Positions 35,781 to 44,800 of a DNA stretch of 64,000 nucleotides are shown here, in pieces. The notes beneath the pieces were generated by a model. It searched no databases. It was given only the letters and a program-made list of their open reading frames with translations, and was not told the DNA's origin. The first letter of the stretch is position 1. The number at the start of each line of letters is the position of its first letter. A program made the position numbers and the translations under genes. The stretch comes from MFD04716-140 sp963703125 (GTDB lineage: Bacteria; Bacteroidota; Bacteroidia; Flavobacteriales; Flavobacteriaceae), in NCBI GenBank assembly GCA_963703125.1, contig OY969790.1, forward strand, positions 3,162,001 through 3,226,000, in the 5' to 3' direction.

Positions 35781-38153
35781 ATGAGACATAAAATATTATG
35801 TGTGATGCTTTTTACAGCAGTTTCCATTACATGTTACTCCCAGGAAAAATTTACTTTGAGCGGAACGATCTCCGATGTTGAAAGCAACGAAACCTTGATC
35901 GGGGTGAACATCTATTTCGCGGAAGCCAATGCCGGGGCGACGACCAACGAATACGGCTTCTTTTCCATTACGCTCCCCAAGGGGGTACATACCATGTATA
36001 TCAGTTATTTAGGTTTTGCGACGATAATGGAAAAGGTATCGTTGATGCAGAATATCAAGAAGGACTATTCGCTCGTTGCCGAAAGCAATGTCCTTGACGA
36101 AGTGGTGGTCACCTCGAATTCCGAAAAGACCAATATCAAAAAACCTGAAATGAGCGTGAGCAAACTTTCCATCAATACCATAAAGAAAATGCCCGCGGTC
36201 ATGGGGGAGGTCGATGTATTAAGGTCCATATTACAGGTACCGGGCGTGACAAATGCACAGGAAGGCGCATCAGGATTCAATGTCAGGGGAGGTTCGGTCG
36301 ACGGTAACCTTGTACTTTTGGACGAGGCCGTGGTGTACAACACCTCCCATCTGTTCGGGTTCTTTTCGGTCTTTAACTCCGATGTCATCAAGGACCTAAA
36401 ACTATATAAAGGAGGCATCCCGGCCAATTATGGGGGCAGGATATCCTCCGTACTGGATATCTATCAAAAGGACGGGAACAATAGGGAGTACCATGCCAGT
36501 GGCGGGCTGGGATTGATTTCCAGCCGTTTGATGGTGGAAGGCCCCATCGTAAAGGATAAAAGTTCTTTCGTTGTGGCTGGAAGAAGTTCATATGTTAATC
36601 TTTTCCTGAGTTTGGCTGACGAGCCCAACAAGGTCTCTTTCTATGATCTGAACGCCAAACTCAATTATAAGATCAACGATAACAACAACATTTTCCTGTC
36701 GGGCTATTTTGGTAAGGACAATATGAATTTCAACAGTTTTCTTATCAATGATTATAGTAATAGTCTGTTCAATTTAAGGTGGAACCACCTTTTTTCCGAT
36801 AAGCTCTTCTCCAATGCATCGGCGATCTACAGTAATTATAACTACGGGCTCAAAATAAGACCGGCCGGGATCAACTGGGAGTCGGACATAAAGAACTATA
36901 ATTTCAAGTATGATTTCAGCCATTATATATCGAACAATTTTGTCCTGGACTATGGACTTAACTCCATCTACTATGAGTTCAATCCCGGCACCCTTAAACC
37001 GTTCGGCGAGGCCTCGAGCATCATCCCGGACCAGCTTTCAAAAAAATACGCTTTCGAGAACGCGCTCTATGTAAGTGCCGAACACAAGGTTTCGGACAAG
37101 CTATCATTGAACTATGGCCTTCGCTACAGTAATTTTCAACGATTGGGACAGGAGGAGATCAGTACCTATGAGAATAATCGACCCGTTGTATTCAACCAGG
37201 AACTTAGGGTCTATGAGGAAGCTGTTCCAATAGGTACAATCAATTATGCCAAGAATAAAAAAATCGCAAGTTTCGGTAATCTCGAGCCTAGGTTGTCCTT
37301 GGCCTATTCGTTGGACGATGACCAATCCATCAAGTTGGGCTATAACCGGATGAGCCAATACATTCAATTGATATCCAATACGGCATCCGCGACACCCCTC
37401 GATATCTGGTCCCCAAGCGACCAGTATCTCAAACCGTTGATCTCCGATCAGATCGCTTTAGGGTACTTCAGGAATTTCAAGGATGGGGACTACTCCCTTG
37501 AAGCTGAAACGTTTTATAAGAAAATACAAAATAAGGCGGATTATATCGACGGGGCCGACCTGGTGGCAAACGATAATATCGAAAGGGTATTATTGAACGG
37601 TGAGGCACGTGCCTATGGATTGGAGATCATGGCCAAAAAGAATACCGGCAAGTTGACGGGATGGCTGTCCTATACACTTTCCAGGGCCGAACAAAGGACC
37701 CCGGGCAGGAATGCGGACGAGCCCGGAATAAACAATGGGGAGTGGTATAGGGCAAACTATGATAAACTGCATAATCTATCCCTAACAGCCGCTTATTCCT
37801 TTACCCCAAAGTGGACGTTCGGGAGTATTTTCACCTTCCAAAGCGGCAAGGCCGCCACCTTTCCCAATGGCAAGTACCAATACCAGGGAATGACGGTCGC
37901 AAACTATGGCCCGAGAAACGAGGACTCCCTTTCCCCATACCACCATTTGGACCTCTCCGCCACGTATACCCCAAAGCCAAACAGTACAAAGCGATGGAAG
38001 AGCGAATGGGTCTTTAGCATATACAATGTATATGCCAGGAACAATGCGGCATCATATGGCTTCGGACAGAATCCCGATACCGGTCTGAGCGAGGCTAGGA
38101 GAACGTCCATATTTGGGATTGTTCCCGGGGTTACCTACAATTTTAAGTTTTAA
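35781..38153 (+). CDS. TonB-dependent receptor with carboxypeptidase-like N-domain
   Basis: 790 residues. A signal peptide (ILCVMLFTAVSITCYSQ) precedes a CarboxypepD_reg-like domain (LSGTISDVESNETLIGVNIYF), a plug domain (MPAVMGEVDVLRSILQVPGV, FNVRGG) and a 22-strand-type barrel ending in VTYNFKF. It pairs with the DUF4249 lipoprotein downstream, a common receptor-lipoprotein couple distinct from SusC/SusD. The region is visibly more GC-rich than the integrase and methyltransferase genes, which suggests a separate origin for this part of the island. The ligand is unknown. Confidence 0.93.
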   Translation: MRHKILCVMLFTAVSITCYSQEKFTLSGTISDVESNETLIGVNIYFAEANAGATTNEYGFFSITLPKGVHTMYISYLGFATIMEKVSLMQNIKKDYSLVAESNVLDEVVVTSNSEKTNIKKPEMSVSKLSINTIKKMPAVMGEVDVLRSILQVPGVTNAQEGASGFNVRGGSVDGNLVLLDEAVVYNTSHLFGFFSVFNSDVIKDLKLYKGGIPANYGGRISSVLDIYQKDGNNREYHASGGLGLISSRLMVEGPIVKDKSSFVVAGRSSYVNLFLSLADEPNKVSFYDLNAKLNYKINDNNNIFLSGYFGKDNMNFNSFLINDYSNSLFNLRWNHLFSDKLFSNASAIYSNYNYGLKIRPAGINWESDIKNYNFKYDFSHYISNNFVLDYGLNSIYYEFNPGTLKPFGEASSIIPDQLSKKYAFENALYVSAEHKVSDKLSLNYGLRYSNFQRLGQEEISTYENNRPVVFNQELRVYEEAVPIGTINYAKNKKIASFGNLEPRLSLAYSLDDDQSIKLGYNRMSQYIQLISNTASATPLDIWSPSDQYLKPLISDQIALGYFRNFKDGDYSLEAETFYKKIQNKADYIDGADLVANDNIERVLLNGEARAYGLEIMAKKNTGKLTGWLSYTLSRAEQRTPGRNADEPGINNGEWYRANYDKLHNLSLTAAYSFTPKWTFGSIFTFQSGKAATFPNGKYQYQGMTVANYGPRNEDSLSPYHHLDLSATYTPKPNSTKRWKSEWVFSIYNVYARNNAASYGFGQNPDTGLSEARRTSIFGIVPGVTYNFKF

Positions 38154-38186
38154 TGAAATATATCTCAATTGGATAAAAAGAAAAAA

Positions 38187-39008
38187 ATGGAACTATTAAA
38201 AAAACTTTCAATACTGCTATTGGGATTATACGCAGTCTCATGTGAAGATGTAATCGAAGTGGATCTGGAAACGGCAGCACCGAGATTGGTCATAGATGCA
38301 TCCATCGATTGGCTTAAAAACACTACCGGCAACGAGCAAAAAATCATAATGTCCACAACGACCGGCTACTATGATGAAACTTTTCCGGCGGCATCAGGAG
38401 CGACCGTCACCGTAACGAATACATCCGGCACGACCTTTAATTTTGTGGAGGCCCAAGGCACCGGGGAGTACATCTGCTTGGATTTCGAGCCCATTATTGG
38501 AGAGACCTACACCCTGACCGTCCTATGGAACGGAGAGACCTATACCGCTTCTGAAACCCTCATAGGTGTTCCGGTAATCGAGGATACCATAGATCAGAAC
38601 GATACGGGAGGTTTCGGTGGCGATGAAATAGAGCTTACATATTATTATCAGGATAATGGCGATCAGGTCAATTATTACCTTTTCGGCATACAGGACAGCA
38701 ATGTGGTATTTCCCCAATATTCCGTCGAGGACGACGAGAACAACCAAGGAAGTTTGACCCCGGTATATTATTCCAACGAAGATCTTGCATCGGAGGATAC
38801 GGTAAACTTTAGACTATTTGGAATTTCAAGAAGATATTTCGAATACTTCAAAAAGGTATTGGTTGCATCCGGGAATGACGATGGGCCGTTCCAGTCCGTT
38901 CCGAACGAGGTCCTTGGAAACATCGTAAATCGGACTGACAGTGACAATTACACCTATGGATATTTCAGGTTATCGGAAGTGGACATCAAGGATTATACGG
39001 TACAATAG
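38187..39008 (+). CDS. DUF4249 lipoprotein
   Basis: 273 residues from ATG 38187 (TTG 38169 upstream is less likely). The lipoprotein signal is LSILLLGLYAVSCED; the start of the mature part (VIEVDLETAAPRLVIDASID) is typical of DUF4249 proteins, which sit next to TonB receptors. It is probably on the outer-membrane surface as the receptor's partner. The gene follows the receptor by 33 bp and shares its higher GC. Confidence 0.88.
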   Translation: MELLKKLSILLLGLYAVSCEDVIEVDLETAAPRLVIDASIDWLKNTTGNEQKIIMSTTTGYYDETFPAASGATVTVTNTSGTTFNFVEAQGTGEYICLDFEPIIGETYTLTVLWNGETYTASETLIGVPVIEDTIDQNDTGGFGGDEIELTYYYQDNGDQVNYYLFGIQDSNVVFPQYSVEDDENNQGSLTPVYYSNEDLASEDTVNFRLFGISRRYFEYFKKVLVASGNDDGPFQSVPNEVLGNIVNRTDSDNYTYGYFRLSEVDIKDYTVQ

Positions 39009-39126
39009 TATTTTTTTAGAGTTTCATGTTTAGTTTTTTGAGTTGGTGGAAAATGCTGGTTGTTTTGCTGACATACCGGCATTTCTTTTAAAATCGGACC
39101 TTCAAAAAGTTGAAAATACAATAAAA

Positions 39127-40017
39127 ATGGACAAAATATTGGTAACGGGAGCAACCGGGAAATACGGTTTTTCAGTAGTGGAATTATTGGTCAAGAATGG
39201 GGTGAGTGCCAGTTCTATCTATGCAATGGCAAGGCGAGAAGGCAAAACAAAGAGGTTAAAATCTTTAAAAGTAAATATCGTTCTTGGGAACTATGATGAT
39301 TATAGTTCAATGCTGACAGCCTTTACGGTTATTGACAAATTGCTGTTCGTTTCAAGTGGTGAAATGGAAAATCGTGCCGAGCAACATATACAAGTTGTGA
39401 ATGCCGCCAAGGAATCGGGAGTCAAACACATATTTTACACCAGCATAGGACATAAAACTGTCAATTTTTCACTTATCGATTTTGTATTGGGTTCACATCT
39501 GGCAACGGAAAAGGCCATCAAGGATAGTGGAATGGACTATACCATACTTCGAAACGGACTTTATATGGATCTGCTCCCTTATTTTTTAGGTGAAAATGTA
39601 TTGGAGAACGGAATTTTCCTTCCAGCAGGCGAGGGAAAAATCACTTTTACCTTGCGTAAGGAAATGGCAGAAACCGCTGCCAAAGTATTGGCATCTAAAG
39701 GCCATAAAAATAAAATTTACAACATTTCGGGCATAGGTATTTCCTTTTCCGAAATAGCCAAAGAAATATGCAACATTACGGGAAAGAACATTACCTACCT
39801 AAGCCCTCCCTTGGATACCTTTCTTCACGTCATGACCAATCGTGGTATGCCCAAAAAGTATGCTAAAATGATTGGTGGGTTTTCAGCAGCCGCACGAGAG
39901 GGAGAGCTGGAAGGTGGGAATTCAGAAATGGAAAGACTACTTGGTAGAAAACCACTGGCCGTCAAAGAATACCTAGAGGAAATTTTCTTTTGGAAACTTT
40001 TAAACAGTATCGGTTAA
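39127..40017 (+). CDS. NmrA/QorB-like NAD(P)-dependent reductase
   Basis: 296 residues from ATG 39127. The Rossmann motif is VTGATGKYGFSVVELL; the NmrA-type substrate part includes YTSIGHKTVNF and YTILRNGLYMD. This matches atypical short-chain dehydrogenases such as quinone or azo reductases and NAD(P)-sensing regulators. Base composition returns to the AT-rich norm here. It stands near the right end of the island with no clear functional link. Confidence 0.85.
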   Translation: MDKILVTGATGKYGFSVVELLVKNGVSASSIYAMARREGKTKRLKSLKVNIVLGNYDDYSSMLTAFTVIDKLLFVSSGEMENRAEQHIQVVNAAKESGVKHIFYTSIGHKTVNFSLIDFVLGSHLATEKAIKDSGMDYTILRNGLYMDLLPYFLGENVLENGIFLPAGEGKITFTLRKEMAETAAKVLASKGHKNKIYNISGIGISFSEIAKEICNITGKNITYLSPPLDTFLHVMTNRGMPKKYAKMIGGFSAAAREGELEGGNSEMERLLGRKPLAVKEYLEEIFFWKLLNSIG

Positions 40018-40144
40018 AGGTGGGGGTAATTTCATCTTCTCCCCATATTTAAGTGGTTTTCGAAAGTTAAATGACTATAAAAGAATTTAATTTCAGACAA
40101 AACCAAACATTTATCAAGTTATGGACAAAGAGTTGGAATGATAT

Positions 40145-40345
40145 ATGTTCAAAACGGATATAAACTCAGATTATCAAAGGTTTTGGTTCACTTGGGATAT
40201 TCTGAAGATATTTCCAAATGCAGAAGCGGATTTTGCTATGGATCGGTCCTTTACCATAATGTCCATAACCTCAAACGAATTGTTGTACTGTGAAACCCAA
40301 TCGATTGTAGATGTACATATGGTCGAGTTTGAAAGGATTTCATAA
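40145..40345 (+). CDS. hypothetical short ORF, possible remnant
   Basis: 66 residues from ATG 40145 (FKTDINSDYQRFWFTWDILK ...). No domain is recognised. A short plausible frame in another phase ends inside it, so this may be decayed coding sequence near the island's right end rather than an active gene. Confidence 0.3.
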   Translation: MFKTDINSDYQRFWFTWDILKIFPNAEADFAMDRSFTIMSITSNELLYCETQSIVDVHMVEFERIS

Positions 40346-40355
40346 TGGATTTTGT

Positions 40356-40592
40356 ATGGAAAGTAAAGCAAAAAAAGGAAAGGTTAAAATCGAGGTCTTT
40401 GTCACCGATATTCAAAATGTAATCCAAAGTGAATTTGTCAGAAGGGAAATTTCGGTTTTTTACCCCGAACTGAAAATTGACTTTGATTTGGAAGATGTGG
40501 ATAGGGTCTTGAGGATAGAAGGTATTTTTAATTCAATTGAAATTATGGATAGAATTCGTTCCAAGGGGTTTAAATGTGAAGAAATGAAATGA
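40356..40592 (+). CDS. small HMA-like fold protein
   Basis: 78 residues from ATG 40356. The beta-alpha-beta pattern (VKIEVFVTDIQNV ... YPELKIDFDLEDVDRVLRIEG ... IMDRIRSKGFKCEEM) resembles heavy-metal-associated or ACT-like small domains but lacks the CxxC metal site. This kind of domain also fronts small AraC regulators in this group. Function unknown. Confidence 0.5.
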   Translation: MESKAKKGKVKIEVFVTDIQNVIQSEFVRREISVFYPELKIDFDLEDVDRVLRIEGIFNSIEIMDRIRSKGFKCEEMK

Positions 40593-40799
40593 ATTTAATA
40601 TCATCTAATTTTGATTGTTTCCTAAAATCAACCATTTATAGGAGAATACTATGAGCTGAAATCATTGCCCTTTTAATTATATTATTTATCTCTTCAACTT
40701 GTACCTCTTAGAGCATCACTTTGTTGTTGATTTTCTTTGTAAATTTGAAACGGTAAAAATGTTTAGAATTTACGTTCATTAAGTTACTTCTGAGATTAC

Positions 40800-40857
40800 G
40801 GTGTCAATAACGGGATTTTACATCAAATAAAAATATATAAAAATCTGTTAATCAATT
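40800..40857 (+). repeat. right-end direct repeats (candidate integrase arm sites)
   Basis: A 20-mer beginning GGTGTCAATA (40800-40819, one mismatch to 19149-19168) and CTGTTAATCAATT (40845-40857, identical to 19066-19078) lie just inside attR. Same orientation as at the left end but reversed order relative to the core, as for arm-type sites on the two sides of an attachment site. Confidence 0.55.
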
Positions 40858-40877
40858 ACTTGAATTCAAAATGGGAT

Positions 40878-40893
40878 TCCTGTCATCCCGACT
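40878..40893 (+). repeat. attR core
   Basis: TCCTGTCATCCCGACT, identical to 19024-19039. It is not part of a complete tRNA here: the upstream sequence does not restore the T-arm. It marks the right end of the island. Confidence 0.85.
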
Positions 40894-40897
40894 AAAC

Positions 40898-40933
40898 AAA
40901 AAGTGGCTCGTCCTTACGAGCCACTTTTTTTTA
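40898..40933. terminator. terminator originally following tRNA-Pro
   Basis: AAAAAGTGGCTCG pairs with CGAGCCACTTTTT across TCCTTA and ends in T8. A-runs and T-runs on both sides make it bidirectional, so it also ends the convergent PAP2 gene. It lies just outside attR, so before integration it would have been directly downstream of the tRNA. Confidence 0.88.
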
Positions 40934-40958
40934 TTCAATGTTATATCTAAAAACAACT

Positions 40959-41795
40959 TCAAAAATTCCACACAATTCCCATCTGCCCAGCAGAGAAATT
41001 AAGATTCCAACTTACTTTTTTGGTGCCACTATTGTATTTGTTTGCATATTTGGAGTCTAAATATCGGTCGATGGCCTCGACTGTAAAAACACTAATGGCG
41101 ATTCCCATTGCAAAATCGGACAACCAATGCTGTCTATCCCATACCCTGGACACTCCTGGGATAAGACCTATCGTATAAATACCCCCTTTTATCCAAGGAC
41201 TTCTGAATTGTTTTCCAATGGCATAGGCGTTCGTAAATGCAAGAATTGTATGACCTGAAGGAAATGAGTGAAAATTCCGGTCACCCGAGAATGGTTCAAA
41301 GGTATCCTTGCCTTTTTCACTCACCGGGCGGGCCCTGCCCACAACCGACTTGCTGATTTGCTGAAGGATTCCAGCAGCACTTGCCGAGGAAATCAGAAGC
41401 ACCCCTGTTCTCCTAAGTTTTTCGTTTTTTGAAATCAATCCTGTGAGATATACGGCACCGGTAACCAGATAATTGTTTTCAGGATTCCCATAAAATTCCC
41501 CATACTCTCGAATAAATTGAGGGACGGATTCCCTTTGATTACTGATAAATCTTGAGGTCTCATCATCCACAAGGTACAATCCACCTGTTCCGGCAAGTAC
41601 ACTGCCAAAAATCAAGAATTGTTCCTGTTTCCAGTGCAAAGGCCTGCTATACATATACCCTACACCCTTTAGCATGTTACTCGCATCATATTTGAACATA
41701 TTCCATCGAGATTCTGACTGTACGGTTATCGTATCTTGGCAATACGCATCTTGGGAGGCCAAGCATATAAATAATAGGAACAGATATTTTGGCAT
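40959..41795 (-). CDS. PAP2 superfamily phosphatase, exported
   Basis: 278 residues with a signal peptide (YLFLLFICLASQDAYCQD). The three PAP2 motifs are complete: K-S-VVGRARP, FPSGHT and SRVWDRQHWLSDF. Several hydrophobic stretches indicate a membrane-linked enzyme. Candidate substrates are phosphatidic acid, undecaprenyl or other lipid phosphates. It is divergent from the ebo cluster and could supply a dephosphorylation step for an isoprenoid made there, but this is speculation. Confidence 0.9.
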   Translation of the reverse strand: MPKYLFLLFICLASQDAYCQDTITVQSESRWNMFKYDASNMLKGVGYMYSRPLHWKQEQFLIFGSVLAGTGGLYLVDDETSRFISNQRESVPQFIREYGEFYGNPENNYLVTGAVYLTGLISKNEKLRRTGVLLISSASAAGILQQISKSVVGRARPVSEKGKDTFEPFSGDRNFHSFPSGHTILAFTNAYAIGKQFRSPWIKGGIYTIGLIPGVSRVWDRQHWLSDFAMGIAISVFTVEAIDRYLDSKYANKYNSGTKKVSWNLNFSAGQMGIVWNF

Positions 41796-42112
41796 ACGAA
41801 GACTTGAATTAAAAAGCTCAATTTAGGAATTAATTAAACCATGGCAATGCCAAAATGAAACGCCTTAAATACACCTATGACTCTATCATGAGGATAGGCG
41901 ATTTCAAGAGTTTTTTTATTAGCTGCACAGATTTTCGATTGGTAGTAGTAAAAGTTAAGGTTTGAATTATTCAATAATAGATGGTTTCTCTAAAAGATTA
42001 AGCCAAACCCTTTATTTATTATTTAAGAATTAGCTTTATTTTTGAAGTATATCGAAGTTGAAACAATTTATTTCCTTTATTGTTTCACAGAAAAGTCATA
42101 AGAGTATTAAAT
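41796..42112. other. divergent promoter region of the ebo cluster
   Basis: No gene. TATTTTTG at 42037-42044 fits the -7 box on the plus strand, 69 bp before the eboA ATG. No clear TTG element is seen. Confidence 0.4.
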
Positions 42113-42988
42113 ATGGGCAGTAGTTTTATTTCAGAATTAAAGGATGTTGATCAAGAGCTTTCTAAAATTATTCAAAATAATCTTGAGACCAATGAGAGAA
42201 ATTGGCTGGAAGATAGAATAGCATCCATTATCAAAAATCAATCAACCAAGGATTTATATCTTACCTATAGTTTAATACCTTCAAAGGTTAAACTTATTGA
42301 GAACCTTAAAACAACCTTGGTAGATTCTAATTTAGGAGATTATTTAAAATCCCAAAGAGGGAACAATCAACAAATGGCAAGAGTATATTTGTTGATTAAA
42401 ATTTTGAATGCCAATAGTAATTTTTTTACCGAGAAGGTGGCCAATATTATTCAAGTTGCCGATACGGGCGAGCTTGAAACGTTCTTGAAATTTCTTATTC
42501 TGCTACCAAATGCCGAAGATTATAAGTCGACCGCGGTAAACGCCTTACGAACCAATATTTCTACCATTTTCAATGCGATAGCACATCACAATCCCTACCC
42601 ATCACTTTATTTTGATGAATCCCAATGGAATCAAATGTTCCTAAAGACGGCGTTTATGGAGGGCGATTTAAGTGCCATTTTAGGTATTGATCAGAGGGCA
42701 AACAAAGATTTGGCGCGTATCATATCAGATTATGCACATGAACGTTGGGCCGCATCACGAGAAATAGATCCAGATTTTTGGCGACCTGTATCGAAATTTT
42801 TAGACGATACACTTTTGAATGATATGAATCGTTTGTTAAAAAGCGCCAATAGTATAGAGAATAGGGCAGGAGCCCTATGTTGCCATGGTTCTGATAACGA
42901 AAAAGCGAAATCTCTCTTAGAGAAGTATCCTGCGTTAAAAAAACAAGTTGAGAATAAAGATATAAGCTGGGAAACCCTTAAAGCATAA
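42113..42988 (+). CDS. eboA: EboA-like protein
   Basis: 291 residues from ATG 42113. All-helical protein with no catalytic motif; ending in GALCCHGSDNEKAKSLLEKYPAL, a pattern typical of EboA-domain proteins as I recall them. It opens a six-gene run (A to F) with spacings from a 1-bp overlap to 11 bp. In cyanobacteria the ebo genes are needed to move scytonemin precursors to the periplasm; the product in flavobacteria is unknown. Identification rests largely on gene order. Confidence 0.8.
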   Translation: MGSSFISELKDVDQELSKIIQNNLETNERNWLEDRIASIIKNQSTKDLYLTYSLIPSKVKLIENLKTTLVDSNLGDYLKSQRGNNQQMARVYLLIKILNANSNFFTEKVANIIQVADTGELETFLKFLILLPNAEDYKSTAVNALRTNISTIFNAIAHHNPYPSLYFDESQWNQMFLKTAFMEGDLSAILGIDQRANKDLARIISDYAHERWAASREIDPDFWRPVSKFLDDTLLNDMNRLLKSANSIENRAGALCCHGSDNEKAKSLLEKYPALKKQVENKDISWETLKA

Positions 42989-42995
42989 GTTGATT

Positions 42996-43904
42996 ATGGA
43001 GGAAAAAATGATGTTTATAGATCCACATGTACACATGACATCAAGGACAACAGATGATTATGAGGCCATGGCCAAAGCGGGCATAGTAGCGTTAATTGAA
43101 CCTTCTTTTTGGCTGGGTCAAGCACGTACAAAAGTGGGTTCTTTTCAAGATTACTATAGTAGTTTGGTAGGTTGGGAACCTTTTAGGGCCAGTCAATTCG
43201 GCATTCAGCATTATTGCACTATTGGATTGAACTCAAAGGAAGCGAACAATGAGGCTTTGGCGGAACAAGTCATAGAACTGCTTCCCCTGTATGTTCATAA
43301 AGAGAATGTGGTCGCTATTGGTGAGATTGGATATGACGACCAGACAAAAACCGAGGACAAGTATTTTAGAATTCAACTGGAGCTTGCCAAAGAACTTGGC
43401 ATGGTAGTTCAAATACATACTCCCCATAGAGACAAAAAAGCGGGTACCATAAAAAGTATGGAAGTGTGTCTTGAACATGGCTTGGATCCATCTATGGTCA
43501 TTATAGATCATAATAATGAAGAAACCGTCGAGGAAGTTTTGAACCGCGGATTTATAGCCGCCTTTACCATTTACCCAAGAACAAAAATGGGAAATGAACG
43601 TATGGTCGAAGTGGTTAAAAAATATGGGAGTACCGATATCATAGTGGATAGTTCTGCGGATTGGGGTGTTAGCGATCCATTGGCAGTACCCAAAACTGCT
43701 GCTCTGATGCTTCAACGTGGCGTGCCCAAAGAGGATGTAATTAAAACATGTTATCAAAATGCCCTTGATGCGTTTGGTAAGAACGGAAAAATGAAAGAAT
43801 CCGATTGGTTGAATGCCAAAGGAATAAATCAGGCTGAATTGTATAATGACAATAGTGTACTTCGGGGTCAGGAACCCAAAGTGGATTCTGATAAAATAGT
43901 ATAA
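42996..43904 (+). CDS. eboB: TatD-family hydrolase (EboB)
   Basis: 302 residues from ATG 42996. Metal ligands of the TatD/amidohydrolase barrel are seen: FIDPHVHMTSR, GEIGYDD, VQIHTPH, VIIDHNNEE and IVDSSADWG. TatD enzymes act as metal-dependent nucleases or esterases; in ebo clusters the substrate is not known. The stop codon overlaps the next gene's start by one base (TAATG). Confidence 0.88.
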   Translation: MEEKMMFIDPHVHMTSRTTDDYEAMAKAGIVALIEPSFWLGQARTKVGSFQDYYSSLVGWEPFRASQFGIQHYCTIGLNSKEANNEALAEQVIELLPLYVHKENVVAIGEIGYDDQTKTEDKYFRIQLELAKELGMVVQIHTPHRDKKAGTIKSMEVCLEHGLDPSMVIIDHNNEETVEEVLNRGFIAAFTIYPRTKMGNERMVEVVKKYGSTDIIVDSSADWGVSDPLAVPKTAALMLQRGVPKEDVIKTCYQNALDAFGKNGKMKESDWLNAKGINQAELYNDNSVLRGQEPKVDSDKIV

Positions 43905-44794
43905 TGAATCTTGTCATAAAGGGCTATCTAAGACTTGCACGGCCTGCAAATTTACCAACTGCTGCAGCCGATATTTTTGCCGGTATCTCGATTTCAGGTG
44001 TTGTGGGTACTTTTGAACTATCAGGCGGTTTGGGTCTATCCATTGTTTATTTGGTTTTGTCTTCGGTGTCCTTATATGCCGGGGGTGTGGTGCTGAATGA
44101 TGTGTTCGATTTCGAACTTGACAAAATTGAGCGCCCTGAGCGTCCAATCCCAAGTGGTGTCATTCAACTAAAATCCGCTTCATTTTTTGGTGCTATTCTG
44201 TTAATCTTTGGAGTGTTCTTTGGGTTTTTGGTGCATCCACTGAGCGGGTTCATCGCTAGTGCTTTAGCCCTTTCAATTTTATCATATGATGCATATTCGA
44301 AAAAGCATAGATTTCTAGGCCCTTTGAATATGGGGATTTGCCGTGGGTTGAATTTGATTTTGGGAATGTCGATTTTAGGTGAAATCAACAAATGGTGGTA
44401 TGCGGTGATTCCGGTAACTTATATTTTTGCAATTACATTGATCAGTAGGGGTGAAGTGCACGGAAATAATCGGAGCCATATAATTTGGGCGGGCATTCTA
44501 TACGCTATGGTCATTTTGGGCGTTGTAGCTATAACCCAATTAAGTACTCTAAATATGCTGCAGAGCCTACCTTTTTTAGTGCTTTTAATATTTTTAATAT
44601 ACAGACCATTAATAAACGCCTACCGTTTGAATTCGCCTGGGAATATTAAAAAAGCGGTAATAGCTGGAGTAGTTTCCATTATAGTCTTGGATGCCTCGGT
44701 CGCAGTGGGGTTTTCAACATGGTGGTATGGTTTATTGATGCTATTATTATTGCCATTGTCCCTATTTTTGTCAAAGTTATTTGCTGTTACCTAA
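43904..44794 (+). CDS. eboC: UbiA-like prenyltransferase (EboC)
   Basis: 296 residues with about eight transmembrane helices. The two aspartate motifs for prenyl-diphosphate binding are NDVFDFELD (NDxxDxxxD) and YDAYSKKH (in place of DxxxD). It would attach an isoprenoid chain to a small molecule in the membrane, perhaps the cyclised sugar made by the next gene; that link is inferred. Confidence 0.9.
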   Translation: MNLVIKGYLRLARPANLPTAAADIFAGISISGVVGTFELSGGLGLSIVYLVLSSVSLYAGGVVLNDVFDFELDKIERPERPIPSGVIQLKSASFFGAILLIFGVFFGFLVHPLSGFIASALALSILSYDAYSKKHRFLGPLNMGICRGLNLILGMSILGEINKWWYAVIPVTYIFAITLISRGEVHGNNRSHIIWAGILYAMVILGVVAITQLSTLNMLQSLPFLVLLIFLIYRPLINAYRLNSPGNIKKAVIAGVVSIIVLDASVAVGFSTWWYGLLMLLLLPLSLFLSKLFAVT

Positions 44795-44800
44795 TCCAAC

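Noticed and set aside
35781..39008. SusC/SusD pair
   Set aside because: The partner gene is a DUF4249 lipoprotein with no SusD-like TPR pattern, and the receptor lacks the SusC-type length (about 1000 residues).
40071..40163. 30-codon frame at the island's right end
   Set aside because: Too short and overlapping the 40145 frame; perhaps a remnant, but not supportable as a gene.
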